A stretch of 64,000 bases of DNA from Actinacidiphila paucisporea (GCF_900142575.1 NZ_FRBI01000016.1:1-64000); one strand, 5' to 3'. Positions 1 through 8,431 are shown, counted from the first letter of the stretch. Notes: generated by a model from the sequence alone, not told the origin. Numbers and translations are program-made.

Positions 1-26
1 TCCATAGATTCTAAATATAAAACTGT

Positions 27-32
27 TATGCT
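27..32 (+). promoter_or_regulatory. Predicted -10 box (TATGCT) of a leaderless promoter
   Basis: TATGCT is followed by exactly six bases and then the ATG at 39. This is the TAnnnT arrangement of leaderless actinomycete transcripts, in which transcription starts at the A of the start codon. The surrounding bases 1-35 are markedly AT-rich for this genome. No Shine-Dalgarno sequence precedes the gene, which supports the reading. The same geometry recurs at 8432. Confidence 0.5.
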
Positions 33-38
33 TTGAGC

Positions 39-497
39 ATGAGTCGTCACGACACCGCTCCTGGCGCGTCCGCCGCCATCGGGGCAGCCCTCTACCGCCT
101 GGCCACCAGGACCGCGAGACGCCTGCCCCGGGACATGAGCCTGACGTCCGCCGCGACCCTGGCCACCCTGGACCGGACCGGCCCGCGGCGCATCACCGAT
201 CTGGCCGCGGTCGAGGGCGTCACCCAGCCCGCGATGACGACCCTGGTCCGGGTGCTGGAAGAATCCGGCCTGGTCGAACGGCGGGGCGACGCGTCCGACA
301 AGCGGGTCACACTGGTGTGCCTGACCCAGGCCGGCGCCTCCTACGTCCACACGCGGCGCCAGGCGGGCGTCCACGCGCTCGAGCAGCTGATCGACGAGCT
401 CACCGGCGACGAGATCGAGGCACTGGTGGCGGCCCTCCCGGCGCTGACGCACCTGGCAGAACTCGAAAGCCAGGACCGCGAAGGACCGAAGCAGTGA
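39..497 (+). CDS. MarR family transcriptional regulator
   Basis: A 152-residue winged-helix DNA-binding regulator of the MarR family, expected to act as a dimer in the cytoplasm and to repress its own or neighbouring genes until a phenolic or oxidative ligand binds. The winged helix spans about residues 45-100: ITDLAAVEGVTQPAMTTLV is the recognition helix region, followed by a wing around GLVERRGDASDKRVTLV. The ATG at 39 is preferred over the TTG at 33 because the -10 box TATGCT lies six bases before it, giving a leaderless start. Its stop overlaps the GTG of the next small gene by two bases, so the two are probably cotranscribed. The target genes are not evident; a MarR-type operator lies further on, at 5999. 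Confidence 0.85.
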   Translation: MSRHDTAPGASAAIGAALYRLATRTARRLPRDMSLTSAATLATLDRTGPRRITDLAAVEGVTQPAMTTLVRVLEESGLVERRGDASDKRVTLVCLTQAGASYVHTRRQAGVHALEQLIDELTGDEIEALVAALPALTHLAELESQDREGPKQ

Positions 498-727
498 CCG
501 GGCAGCAGCCGGTCGGCGGGGCCGCGGTGAAGGCGTCCCCGACGGCGCGTTCCCAGATGCGACTGCGGGCCGCCTACAGCCTCGGCCTGGTCGTCACCGC
601 CGCGGCCCTCCTGACCGCGTGGCACTCCATACCCCAAGCCCCCCTGGTCGGCATCGGCGCCATGGCGATCAGGACGCTGACAAGCCTCGCTCGCGCCCGC
701 CGACGCCCGTCCCAGACCAACCCGTAA
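494..727 (+). CDS. Small predicted membrane protein coupled to marR
   Basis: A 77-residue reading frame that starts with a GTG overlapping the stop codon of the MarR gene (GTGA), the usual sign of translational coupling. One hydrophobic stretch, about residues 29-46 (YSLGLVVTAAALLTAW), could cross the membrane; the tail is basic and rich in Arg. I do not recognise a family. The coupling and the hydrophobic segment are the only support, so it could be a spurious frame. Confidence 0.4.
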   Translation: MTGQQPVGGAAVKASPTARSQMRLRAAYSLGLVVTAAALLTAWHSIPQAPLVGIGAMAIRTLTSLARARRRPSQTNP

Positions 728-760
728 GTCAGAAGCACTCAACCCAACACTGGAGGTTCC

Positions 761-1054
761 ATGCCCAAGGGCTACTGGGTCAGCGTCTACCGCACCATCT
801 CGGACCCCGAAAAGCTGGCTGCCTACAACAAGCTGGCCGCTCCGGCCGTCAAGGCCGCGGGCGGTCGAACCTTCGCCCGTGGCGGTCGGGTCGCCGCATA
901 CGACGCCGGAATCGCCGAGCGCACCGTCCTGGTCGAGTTCGACAGCTTCGAACAGGCCGTCGCAGCGCGCGAGAGTGCGGCCTACCAGGAGGCGCTGGTC
1001 GCCCTCGCCGACGGCGTCGAGCGCGACTTCCGCATCGTCGAAGGCATCGACTGA
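761..1054 (+). CDS. DUF1330 family protein
   Basis: A 97-residue ferredoxin-like fold protein of the DUF1330 family (dimeric alpha-beta barrel type), whose biochemical role is unknown. Family signs are the opening KGYWVSVYRTISDPEKLAAY, the central GGRTFARGG turn, the TVLVEFDSFEQAVAA strand-helix and the closing FRIVEG. The length matches the family norm. A TGGAGG ribosome site at 751-756 fixes the ATG. It lies 33 bases after the small membrane gene on the same strand and may be read from the marR promoter. Confidence 0.88.
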   Translation: MPKGYWVSVYRTISDPEKLAAYNKLAAPAVKAAGGRTFARGGRVAAYDAGIAERTVLVEFDSFEQAVAARESAAYQEALVALADGVERDFRIVEGID

Positions 1055-1538
1055 CCGAGGTCCAGTCGGATCTTCGCTGAGGATCATCGTGGCTTTCGCT
1101 GGTGTGGCTGCTGGTGTGGCGGGGCGTGGCAGTCAAGATCGACAGCATGTGGGCCGAGAAGGGGTTCAGCCTGGAGCGCTTTGGAGGGGACGGCCTGAAA
1201 CGGCGCCGGCCGAGCTCTGACGCTGGTTCGTGCTCCCGCTGACCCGGGGCACCAGCTGGGTAACGTGAACCACTCGGGCCCCTTTGGCAGTCGACGGGCG
1301 GGTAGCACGCATCGCGGTGCTCACCGGCAGCGCGCGGCGACGGGGAGAGGACAGCCCCCTGGCCGCCGGTGTGATGGTCGCGGCGGCACAGCAGGGCGAA
1401 CAAGCCACTGACCCGCGAGGAGAGATGTCATCGCGCCGAATCGGGCCGGGCGCCCGGCGGGGTGAGGGCAAAGGGCGGCCCGCGGGCCGCGGGGCCGCGT
1501 ATCGTACGGGTCCGCCCAGCAGTCCGGGGAGGACGCGC
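1055..1538. other. Gene-free stretch before the P450
   Basis: About 480 bases in which I see no convincing gene. A long frame runs into the P450 from 1284, but its first 85 codons show no recognisable protein and no ribosome site. Only the GGGGAGGA at 1526-1533 is clearly functional, as the P450 ribosome site. Confidence 0.5.
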
Positions 1539-2732
1539 ATGACCACTGCCCTTGACCTCCTGGCCCTCGGCCCGGACTTCACCCGTAACCCCTATCCGGT
1601 CTACGCCGACCTGCGTGCCCGGGGTCCGGTCCACCGGGTGGTGGTGCCCGAGGGCGCCGAGGCGTGGCTGGTCGTCGGCTACGAGGCAGGGCGGGCCGCA
1701 CTCGCCGATCCCCGGCTGTCCAAGGTGTGGGGCAACGCCGCTCCGAGCCTGAAGGCCATGCGCGTATCCGCCGGGCTGTCGCTGCTGAGCAGCGACCCGC
1801 CGGTGCACACCCGGTTACGCCGGACGGTCGCCCGCGAGTTCACCACGCGTCGGGTGAGCGCGATGGCTCCGCGGGTACGGGAGATCGTCGCCGACCTGGT
1901 CGGAACGATGGCCGCGAAGCCTTCCCGGCGCGCCGACTTGGTCGAGTCGCTGGCCTTTCCGCTGCCCATGACCGTCATCTGCGAACTGCTCGGAGTGCCC
2001 TTCCTGGACCGTGCCGCATTCCGCGGCTGGTCCAACGACGTCGTCGCGGCCACCGCCGAGCACACCCGGATGGACGCAGCCGCGGCCCTGAAGGACTACC
2101 TGGTCGGGCTGATCTCCGCAAAACGCGACCGGCGCGGCGAGGACCTGCTGAGCGCCCTGATCCACACCGCGGACGAGGACGGCGACCAGCTCAGCGCGGA
2201 GGAGCTGCTCGGCATGGCATGGGTGCTGCTGGTCGCCGGGCACGAGACCACCGTCAACCTGATCTCCAACGGGGTACTGGCGCTGCTCACCCACCCCGAG
2301 CAGCTCGCCGCGCTGCGCGCCGACCCCGACGGTCTGCTCGACGGCGCCGTGGAGGAGATCCTGCGCTACGACGGGCCGGTGGAGACCCCGACCTACCGCT
2401 TCACCGTCGAACCGGTCGAGATCGGCGGCACGGTCATCCCTGGCGACGGGCGGCTGGTGCTCATCGCGATCGCCGACGCCGATCGCGACCCGGCCCGCTT
2501 CCCGGACCCCGACCGCTTCGACATCCGCCGGGACGCCCGTGGGCACATCGCCTTCGGCCACGGCATCCACTACTGCGTGGGCGCCCCGTTGGCCCGACTG
2601 GAGGCCCGGATCGCGCTGCGCGGCCTCCTCGACGCTTTCCCGAACCTGGCACTCGACGCCAACCCCGCTGAGCTGCAGTGGCGCGGTGGGGTGATGATGC
2701 GCGGCCCCCGCCAACTGCCCGTGCGATGGTGA
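1539..2732 (+). CDS. Cytochrome P450
   Basis: A 397-residue soluble bacterial class I cytochrome P450 (CYP105/CYP107-like size). It would hydroxylate a small lipophilic or natural-product substrate using electrons from a ferredoxin and reductase, neither of which is encoded nearby. Visible motifs: I-helix oxygen-activation AGHETT (residues 233-238), K-helix ExxR at E273-R276, and the heme loop FGHGIHYCVG with the thiolate ligand at Cys346. The start at 1539 is chosen from GGGGAGGA nine bases upstream; a longer in-frame extension exists but has no P450 sequence. It stands alone, without a biosynthetic cluster around it, so the substrate cannot be inferred. Confidence 0.95.
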   Translation: MTTALDLLALGPDFTRNPYPVYADLRARGPVHRVVVPEGAEAWLVVGYEAGRAALADPRLSKVWGNAAPSLKAMRVSAGLSLLSSDPPVHTRLRRTVAREFTTRRVSAMAPRVREIVADLVGTMAAKPSRRADLVESLAFPLPMTVICELLGVPFLDRAAFRGWSNDVVAATAEHTRMDAAAALKDYLVGLISAKRDRRGEDLLSALIHTADEDGDQLSAEELLGMAWVLLVAGHETTVNLISNGVLALLTHPEQLAALRADPDGLLDGAVEEILRYDGPVETPTYRFTVEPVEIGGTVIPGDGRLVLIAIADADRDPARFPDPDRFDIRRDARGHIAFGHGIHYCVGAPLARLEARIALRGLLDAFPNLALDANPAELQWRGGVMMRGPRQLPVRW

Positions 2733-3049
2733 CCCGGGGACGCCACCCGGCTCCGTGGCAGGACGCGGACCCGGCCGTCGTCGGTGAGCATGAAGAACCC
2801 CCTTTCGACACCATGCCGCGCTACGTCCGCCACGGCCGGTAGGCGGCCGTGTTTCAGGGACTCTCGACCCGCACGAGCACGCCCCGGTCCAGCGGGAAGG
2901 GCGACCAGCCCGACCCCGACATCCGTGGGCTCGCCGACGTCGGGAAACACCTCTAGCAGGAGAAGAGCGCCCCCGCGGGGTAACCGGCCCCTAGCATCCG
3001 ACTGCGGCACCCACAACGGTGGCGCCGCCAACGGACCCTAGGAGACCCC
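2733..3049. other. Gene-free stretch
   Basis: 317 bases between the P450 and the next gene. A minus-strand open frame passes through, but I recognise no family and find no ribosome site. GGAG at 3041-3044 serves the next gene. Confidence 0.4.
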
Positions 3050-3367
3050 GTGATCTTCCCATTGGCCGACATCACCATCCACGAGCAGGGCATCACCCAA
3101 ATCACCCCACCCGGCCACTGCCTCGTCACCGGCACCGGACCCGACGGGATACTCCGCTTCTTCCTCTACGACGGCCCCACCCCCACCGACGCCGGGCTCT
3201 GCGGATCAGTCGTCCTCCCCACCCCCGACCAGGTCATTGCCGGAGCCCCCTTCACCGCCCACGACCCCGCCGGAACACGCGTCTCCGGCAAAAGCCAGAG
3301 CCCCGAACTGATGCTCGCCCACCTCACAGAACTCGCAGCCACAGCCGCAGCCAGGGACACGCCGTAA
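3050..3367 (+). CDS. Hypothetical protein, 105 residues
   Basis: A small soluble protein I do not recognise. The GTG start at 3050 follows GGAGACCCC with good spacing. The sequence alternates strands and turns (ITQITPPGHCLVTGTG, LRFFLYDGPTPTD) and ends in an Ala-rich helix, with no signal peptide and no membrane segment. Codon use is typical of the genome. It has no close same-strand neighbour, so the context gives no clue. Confidence 0.6.
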   Translation: MIFPLADITIHEQGITQITPPGHCLVTGTGPDGILRFFLYDGPTPTDAGLCGSVVLPTPDQVIAGAPFTAHDPAGTRVSGKSQSPELMLAHLTELAATAAARDTP

Positions 3368-3636
3368 CGCCCCGCACCGCCGAACCCCGACGGGGGCCGG
3401 GCGGGTCTTCCACGCGTCGGATCAGAGCACACGCCGGGTTCGGGGATCGACTTCACCCAGGGTGCACAACAGCACGCACCCGTCCATGGACAAGAACGGC
3501 CCGCGTCGCCACCGAGCTGGCCAGTGGCACCGGCTTCGTGGACTGATGGGCGCTGAACGTCGGCGAACCCGAGTAGCAGGCCAGCCGTGAACCCCGCTTC
3601 GCGCCTTCACGGTGACGGGGTGGCGGCGTGCCCGGG

Positions 3637-3786
3637 TCAGGTGTCGTCGTTCTTCTCCCCCGCGTCCGGGGAATCGTCGATGGCCTCGGCGTACGAGGCG
3701 AGTACCTCGTCCATAGCCCCGTCCTCAACCTCCTCAGCCTGGGGCGGGGCGTGGAAGCCGTCGTCGTCCTGCGGTGTGGTCGTCAT
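3637..3786 (-). CDS. Small acidic peptide, hypothetical
   Basis: A 49-residue frame from the ATG at 3786, beginning MTTTPQDDDGF and very acidic throughout (EEVEDGAMDEV, SYAEAIDDSPDAG). It has no Cys and no membrane segment. The acidic, disordered character is not what a random frame in high-GC DNA gives (those are Arg/Pro-rich), which is why I list it. No clear ribosome site is visible, and the open frame extends upstream without recognisable protein. It could be the end of a decayed gene. Confidence 0.35.
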   Translation of the reverse strand: MTTTPQDDDGFHAPPQAEEVEDGAMDEVLASYAEAIDDSPDAGEKNDDT

Positions 3787-4170
3787 GCGGGCCGTATTGC
3801 CCGGCAGGCTACGGTGATGCCCGCGGATCGTGTCGGAGTTCAGGGATTGTCGCGGCCGCGAACCGCGACGACAGCCAGGCAGACGCGTTCGACCAGGCGT
3901 GAGGCCATCTCGGTGGAGGTGCCGGCGGTGGTGAGGTCCTGACCGGGTCAGGCCGTCCCCGGACGGTCCGGTGGCGCCGCTCGTGGGCTCCATGAACGGG
4001 CCCATGGATTTGACCCGCGCCCCGCCGTTCCCCTGGCGCCTCGCCCCACGCTGACGCGCCGAGCACGTCTTTCCCGGCAGGGACGTGGCGACCGGGTGCG
4101 TTCGGTTGACCATGTGGGTGACGAACGGCGCCGGGCAAAGGCTCGGGACTGCAATGAGCCCGAGGCGCTG
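3787..4170. other. Gene-free stretch
   Basis: No supported gene. Open frames here are Arg/Pro-rich and have no ribosome sites or family motifs. Confidence 0.4.
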
Positions 4171-4251
4171 TTACGCCCCTCTGCGCGCGCGCTTGCGATT
4201 GTGGCGACGCCACAGCGCCAGTACAGCTGTCAGTGCGGCCTTGAACCACAT
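4171..4251 (-). CDS. Very small basic peptide (26 residues)
   Basis: A 26-residue frame starting MWFKAALTAVLALWRR and ending in a strongly basic tail. GAGGAG stands six bases before the ATG, an unusually good ribosome site for a chance frame. The hydrophobic first half could associate with the membrane. I do not recognise it; support is the ribosome site and amphipathic layout only. Confidence 0.3.
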   Translation of the reverse strand: MWFKAALTAVLALWRRHNRKRARRGA

Positions 4252-4616
4252 CGCTCGCTCCTCGCCTCGTTCCGCCCCAGCTTTCCAGCCTAGGGTCCGA
4301 CATCGGGAGTGCAAGTGCCCGCCGCTGTCGCCAGCCGGATCCGGCCGGGCCGCCGACGTACGGAACAGGACGGCGGCTGCGAGGAAGGCCTCCGCGACGC
4401 GAACCGGTGCCGCTTCCCCGGGACGCCCTGTCCGCAGTCCTACTCCCTCCTCCGTCACCAGGGGGCTGAGGGCAGGGAGAGGAGCACAGAGGGGTTGTCG
4501 GCACCGCAGAGCGGCAGCGGAGACATCTCCCAACGGTTCGGAAAACTGCGGCGGCACCGCCCGCCGGCTGCTGGCCGGTCTGCGCGCGAGACGGGCCGCT
4601 GCGGCACCCGGTCGGC
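4252..4616. other. Gene-free stretch
   Basis: No supported gene between the small peptide and the 3' end of the TetR gene. Nothing repeated or palindromic stands out. Confidence 0.4.
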
Positions 4617-5312
4617 TCAGGTGACCCGCTCGGTGGGCGCGGCCTCCAGGCGGCGTTCCGGCTTCGGGTCAGGCCGGCGGGTCGGGGCGTATCTGGCGAG
4701 CATGGTCTGGACGGCCTGTTCGACGGCGTCGTGGATGTCGGAGACTGCGGGGTTCCAGTCGGTCAGCAGCATGCGGGGCCACAGGACGTAGTTGGCGATC
4801 ATGCCGAGGAACTGGTTCGCGGCGCTCGCCGCGTCCGGGACATCAGCGTTGCCCGCCTCGTGCTCGGATTCCAGGTAGCGCTGTACGGAGGTGAAGTACG
4901 GCAGTTTGCCGAGCTCGAACTGCATCCGTCCCAGTTCGGGGAATCGAGGCAGTTCGGCGATGACGATCCGGAACGGGGCCGTCATGCCGGGTCGGCCGAC
5001 CAGGTCGGCATAGCGGTGGCTGATGGTTGTCAGTCCGGAGCGCAGATCTCCGGTCTGTGGCTGCACGGCAGTGTCTCCGGCGTCACGCTGCCAGGACTCG
5101 GTGACGATGGCTTCGAAGAGGGCCGCCTTGGTGGGGAACCGCTTGAACAGGGTGGACTTCGCGACCCCGGCCGCTTCGGCGATCCGGGCCAGTGAGGTGC
5201 CGTCGTAGCCACGGTCGAGGAACAGTTCTGTGGCTGCGGTGGTGATCGCCTCGCGTTTCTGCTGAGCGAGTCTGCGGTGGTTCAACTCCGTCGCCCCCGG
5301 ACCGACCGCCAC
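4617..5312 (-). CDS. TetR/AcrR family regulator
   Basis: A one-component repressor of about 231 residues. The N-terminal helix-turn-helix is clear: KREAITTAATELFLDRGYDG, then SLARIAEAAGVAKSTLFKRFPTKAALFEAIV. The C-terminal ligand domain resembles the TetR_C type found in many actinomycete regulators, with W and FP residues near the end. The start is uncertain. The in-frame GTG at 5312 and the TTG at 5287 both lie inside, or at the edge of, a dehydrogenase remnant on the other strand (5281-5496). The original start and promoter may therefore have been lost at a rearrangement junction near 5281. The open frame runs on to 5666, but that extension reads as antisense of the remnant. Confidence 0.85.
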   Translation of the reverse strand: MAVGPGATELNHRRLAQQKREAITTAATELFLDRGYDGTSLARIAEAAGVAKSTLFKRFPTKAALFEAIVTESWQRDAGDTAVQPQTGDLRSGLTTISHRYADLVGRPGMTAPFRIVIAELPRFPELGRMQFELGKLPYFTSVQRYLESEHEAGNADVPDAASAANQFLGMIANYVLWPRMLLTDWNPAVSDIHDAVEQAVQTMLARYAPTRRPDPKPERRLEAAPTERVT

Positions 5313-5496
5313 CGATTTCAACGGCGGAGCGATGCGGGACGACGCCGACATGTGCAAGGCTCTGGCCGGACATACCGCGCTCGGCCGCGTCGGCGAACCC
5401 GAGGAGATCGGCGACGCCATCGCCACGCCGGCCTCTGAGGGTCTGCGCTGGGTCACCGCCCAGCGCATCGAGGTCTCCGGCGGCGCCCTCCTCTGA
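5281..5496 (+). pseudogene. C-terminal remnant of an SDR dehydrogenase
   Basis: Reading from 5281 gives FNSVAPGPTATDFNGGAMRD, then LGRVGEPEEIGDAIATPAS and finally RIEVSGGALL before TGA at 5494. This is the conserved end of short-chain dehydrogenases/reductases: the NSVAPGP motif after the catalytic helix, the GRVGEPEEI segment and the xVSGG end. About 72 residues survive; the nucleotide-binding Rossmann half and the YxxxK catalytic site are absent. The left edge falls inside the antisense TetR gene's 5' end, which marks a deletion or fusion junction. I infer that the fragment is non-functional. Confidence 0.8.
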
Positions 5497-5644
5497 GCGA
5501 CCGGGCGACAGCCTTCAAGGACGCAGGCAGCGACGACCCCGACTCCCTCCCAGCCGGTCTCGTCCTCGTCCAGCTCCGGCGCATCAGGGTCCCGAAGCGG
5601 GCGCAGGACGCCGACGGCTGGCCGCGCAGACTCTGACGGACCTG

Positions 5645-5911
5645 ATGGGCCGATATCAACCCGCACAGGCCCACACTTCCCGCATCTCCCAGGTCAGGGG
5701 CCAGGCCCGGCGCAACCACAAACGTGAAAGGACACTGCCGTACCGCTTCGACGAGAGAACGGCCGACGACTCGCGACTGACCGCGTTCGACACCAACACA
5801 GCGGACATTCCGATCGGCGCGCTCGAACTGCGGCACCACCAGCGGCCCCACGCCGAGGACCGCGTCCGGGCCGCCCGGGCCACCGGCCTGCGCAACCTGC
5901 CCCTGCACGAC
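5645..5911 (+). pseudogene. IS1380-type transposase fragment
   Basis: The segment about 5726-5911 reads LPYRFDERTADDSRLTAFDT, then ALELRHHQRPHAEDRVRAA and TGLRNLPLHD. In IS1380-family DDE transposases this is the stretch around the conserved ELRHR..AEDRIR..K.TGLRNLP block in the C-terminal third. Flanking sequence on both sides does not continue the family. No inverted repeats are visible, so only a scrap of the element remains. Confidence 0.65.
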
Positions 5912-5998
5912 ACCGCCCTGTTCAGCGGAGTACGCGGCACCCAACTCACCGTTCCCTGCGCCGGGTCCGCGCCCTTGCCAGGGCCGCTCAGCTCTCAT

Positions 5999-6016
5999 TA
6001 TCTTGAGGTCAAGATA
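5999..6016 (+). promoter_or_regulatory. MarR-type palindromic operator, TATCTTGA-GG-TCAAGATA
   Basis: A perfect 8+2+8 inverted repeat in otherwise GC-rich DNA. The TCTTGA/TCAAGA half sites are typical of operators bound by MarR/OhrR-family dimers in actinomycetes. A plausible -10, TATATT, begins at 6015 and overlaps the right arm. A bound repressor would therefore block transcription of the VOC gene that starts at 6036. Confidence 0.75.
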
Positions 6017-6035
6017 TATTGACAGAGGAGAAGAC

Positions 6036-6437
6036 ATGGCTTCGGGAACGTTCGGATACGCCTTGGACGGCCTGCATCACGTGCAGCTTGCGATCCCTCC
6101 AGGCGCTGAGGAAATCTGCCGCGAGTTCTGGGGAGAGGTTCTCGGCATGACAGAGCTCGAGAAGCCGCCGGTGCTGGCAGCTCGCGGTGGGTGCTGGTTC
6201 CGAGGTGGTGGCCTGGAGGTCCACTTGGGGGTTGAAGAGGACTTCCACCCGAACAGGAAGGCGCATCCTGGAATCCTTGTGACCTCGCTCCGAGCGCTCG
6301 CCCAGCGGTTGGAGGACAAAGGAGTGACCGTCACCTGGGATGACAAGTTCCCTGGCTACGATCGCTTCTATGCGTACGACAAGCTGGGCAATCGGCTCGA
6401 GTTCCTTGAACCGACCTCGATTGCCGGCGTCGCATGA
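6036..6437 (+). CDS. VOC superfamily (glyoxalase-like) protein
   Basis: A 133-residue vicinal-oxygen-chelate protein. The layout is the usual paired beta-alpha-beta-beta-beta modules: GLHHVQLAIPPGAEEICREF holds the first metal-ligand position (His), LEVHLGVEE the second His strand, and YAYDKLGNRLEFLEP the closing motif with the Glu ligand. Members include glyoxalases, dioxygenases and resistance proteins; the substrate is not predictable here. The start is set by GAGGAG at 6025-6030. The MarR-type palindrome immediately upstream suggests induction by a small molecule, perhaps for detoxification. Confidence 0.9.
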   Translation: MASGTFGYALDGLHHVQLAIPPGAEEICREFWGEVLGMTELEKPPVLAARGGCWFRGGGLEVHLGVEEDFHPNRKAHPGILVTSLRALAQRLEDKGVTVTWDDKFPGYDRFYAYDKLGNRLEFLEPTSIAGVA

Positions 6438-6828
6438 TCAGGGCGCCCACACGCCCGACTGGACGGACGCCGAGTGCGAGATCGGGCCCGAAGGACGTAC
6501 CGGCGCAACTTGCCGTACGTGCCTGAACCATCGTCCGGTCCACGCGGGTAGAGGCTGCAGCGGCGCGCCGGACGGGCTGGCTCGCTGCAGTCCGCGACCC
6601 GCTTCGCCCTGGGTGAAAAAAGATGGACGTTGGCGCGGATCAAGACGCTGACCGGTCGGCTTTCCCACGTCTCCTACCCAGTCAAGGGCACCTAGCGAAT
6701 CCCTTCGGAAATTACACCTCTTTGAGGTGCCTGGCCTGCTTCCCGCTGTCAGTAGCGGGCGGGAGTCCTGGAGAAGGAACATCCATCGCCCAAGCCTTCG
6801 TCCGGGTCCACATGATGGGAGCTTGGCC
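6438..6828. other. Gene-free stretch
   Basis: No supported gene. Open frames on both strands are Arg/Pro/Cys-rich and have no motifs. Confidence 0.4.
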
Positions 6829-7032
6829 ATGGCGCAGAAGTCACCCGTGAGCCCGACGCTGGCCGCCGGTATCGCGGTCAGCTACCACGTGCTCGCGCTG
6901 ATGAAGGATGCTGAGAGCTGGAGAGCTGGAGAGCTGTCCAAGCAGTTCCGGGCTCAGCCCGACAGCGCGAACTTCGTGCGGCTTGTGCCGGCTGAGGGCG
7001 TGTTCATCCAGGAACTGGGCTTCCTGCTGTGA
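6829..7032 (+). CDS. Small hypothetical protein (67 residues)
   Basis: The frame starts MAQKSPVSPTLAAGIAVSYH and contains a short hydrophobic helix followed by SWRAGELSKQFRAQPDSANF. GGGAG at 6817-6821 is a fair ribosome site. I do not recognise a family; it may be a decayed fragment. Confidence 0.35.
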   Translation: MAQKSPVSPTLAAGIAVSYHVLALMKDAESWRAGELSKQFRAQPDSANFVRLVPAEGVFIQELGFLL

Positions 7033-7129
7033 CGCCCCGAGCCGGGTACTCCTGATCGTCGGCCCAACCCGTCCCAGTTGGCATGCCAAGCGTCCCTTCC
7101 CGGCTATCCGTTCGGATACCGGGAAGTGT

Positions 7130-7161
7130 GACTGAGCGCTTCCGTTGGCGAGTTGAGCGTT
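7130..7161 (-). repeat. 32-base repeat, left copy (inverted relative to 7929)
   Basis: Read on the minus strand, this 32-base stretch matches 27 of 32 positions of 7929-7960. It lies 54 bases beyond the 3' end of the Sel1-repeat gene. Each copy carries the half motif GCTCA twice. Confidence 0.6.
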
Positions 7162-7215
7162 TGCTTGACGGTTCGCGCCGATGCATGCCGGAACTGGCCG
7201 CCGCGCGTCCATGCC

Positions 7216-7836
7216 TCAGAGCATCCGCTCAGCCGTCGCTGCCCGCGCTCGCAGCGTTTCAGCCTCCTCGTGCTGCCCCTGAGCAGCCAGAATCCGGGCT
7301 CGATACTCCATCGCATACCCGTCGCCCAGTTCCTCGGCGCGCAGGAACGCCTGCATGGCCCGCGACAGGTCGCCGCAGTCCCGGAATGCCACACCCAGTG
7401 CAGTGATCGGGAACGCCTCGTGCTGCGCGAGGATCGCCGGCACCCAGCGCTCGACGCCGACCGCATCGCCACGGTCGAGCGCCTGTTTGACGAGGCCCAG
7501 CATGGCGTCCGGATCGCCAAGCCCCGCAGCCTTCTCCCAGATCACCTGCGCGCGGTTCGCGTCACCGGCCACCGAATGCAGCATGCCCAGGTTATAGCCG
7601 GCAACCACGTTCCCAGATGCCCATGCCCTGCCCCACCAGTGCAGCGCGCCGACCCCGTCACCCTTCAGATACAGGGACGCCGCCAGGCTCCCCATCGCCA
7701 CGTCGTCGCCCAGCTCCGCCGCAACCGTCAGATCAGCCAGCTCCTCGTCCGGTGGCATCTCAGCCCTGCCAACCGGCAGCCGAACCGACACCAACTTCTC
7801 GACGGGCTCCGAGCGCCGACGGAACCACCAGGCCAT
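7216..7836 (-). CDS. Sel1-like repeat protein
   Basis: A 206-residue soluble protein built of Sel1/TPR-type helical pairs: AELGDDVAMGSLAASLYLKG, then ALHWWGRAWASGN, YNLGMLHSVAGDANRA and EELGDGYAMEYRARILAAQG. Such proteins are scaffolds for protein contacts. There is no signal peptide. The start MAWWFRRRSEP may hug the membrane through its Trp/Arg-rich end. No operon partner is visible. The gene is flanked by a 32-base imperfect repeat in opposite orientations (7130-7161 and 7929-7960), which may mean it arrived as a unit. Confidence 0.82.
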   Translation of the reverse strand: MAWWFRRRSEPVEKLVSVRLPVGRAEMPPDEELADLTVAAELGDDVAMGSLAASLYLKGDGVGALHWWGRAWASGNVVAGYNLGMLHSVAGDANRAQVIWEKAAGLGDPDAMLGLVKQALDRGDAVGVERWVPAILAQHEAFPITALGVAFRDCGDLSRAMQAFLRAEELGDGYAMEYRARILAAQGQHEEAETLRARAATAERML

Positions 7837-8431
7837 CAGAAACCACCCCAGCCGTACAGCCGCACCGGTCCCCGGCGCGCGGGCAGACGAACATCTGTCA
7901 CCCGTCGATCATGCCAGCCACGACACTGAACGCTCAGCTCGCCAAGGGTCGCGCTCAATCGCCGCCTAAAGCGTTCAGTCACAGGTGACCCGAGGCTCAG
8001 TAGTTGTCACCAACGGCACCGAATAGCCTGGAAAGGCACCCGGTCGAAGCGGCCGGACTGTCACCGGAGAGGCGCTGTAGTTGTCGCACCCAGCTGATCG
8101 CCGGTCTTCCTGTCACCGGGTCGCAGCGTGACCCGCGACGACCTCATCGCCATGCTCCGTGAACAGACCCCGGCATGCGGACCTGCGCGCGCCGGAGAAG
8201 AGCCGCTTCGTACTCTGCTTAACAGGAAGGGACGCTGTCGTATCGGACCAGCTGGATCTGGCTGTGTCGTTTTGTGTGGGTTCTGATTCACTTCGTGAGG
8301 ATGCATACGCAGGGTGACTGTTGATCTTCGCGTATGGCGGTTTTAGCGGTCGTAGGCGGTCAGCTCGCGCATGACCGGCTGGCCGCGCATGAAGCTAGCT
8401 CCCCTCATCAAGCCCCTGGGAATCGATCATC
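7837..8431. other. Gene-free stretch with an inverted repeat
   Basis: About 600 bases without a convincing gene. It holds a perfect 10-base inverted repeat, ACTGAACGCT at 7925-7934 and AGCGTTCAGT at 7970-7979, which brackets the right copy of the 32-base repeat. A short frame from 8128 (VTRDDLIAMLREQTP) may be debris of a lost gene. Confidence 0.45.
7929..7960 (+). repeat. 32-base repeat, right copy
   Basis: This copy is 27/32 identical to the reverse complement of 7130-7161. It lies 92 bases upstream of the Sel1 gene start and sits inside the loop of the perfect inverted repeat 7925-7979. It could be an operator, a mobile-cassette end or a small REP-like element. Confidence 0.6.

Noticed and set aside
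3019..4624. Several Arg/Pro-rich open frames of 60-230 codons
   Set aside because: High-GC DNA keeps such frames open by chance; none has a ribosome site plus recognisable content. Only two very small candidates were kept, with low confidence.
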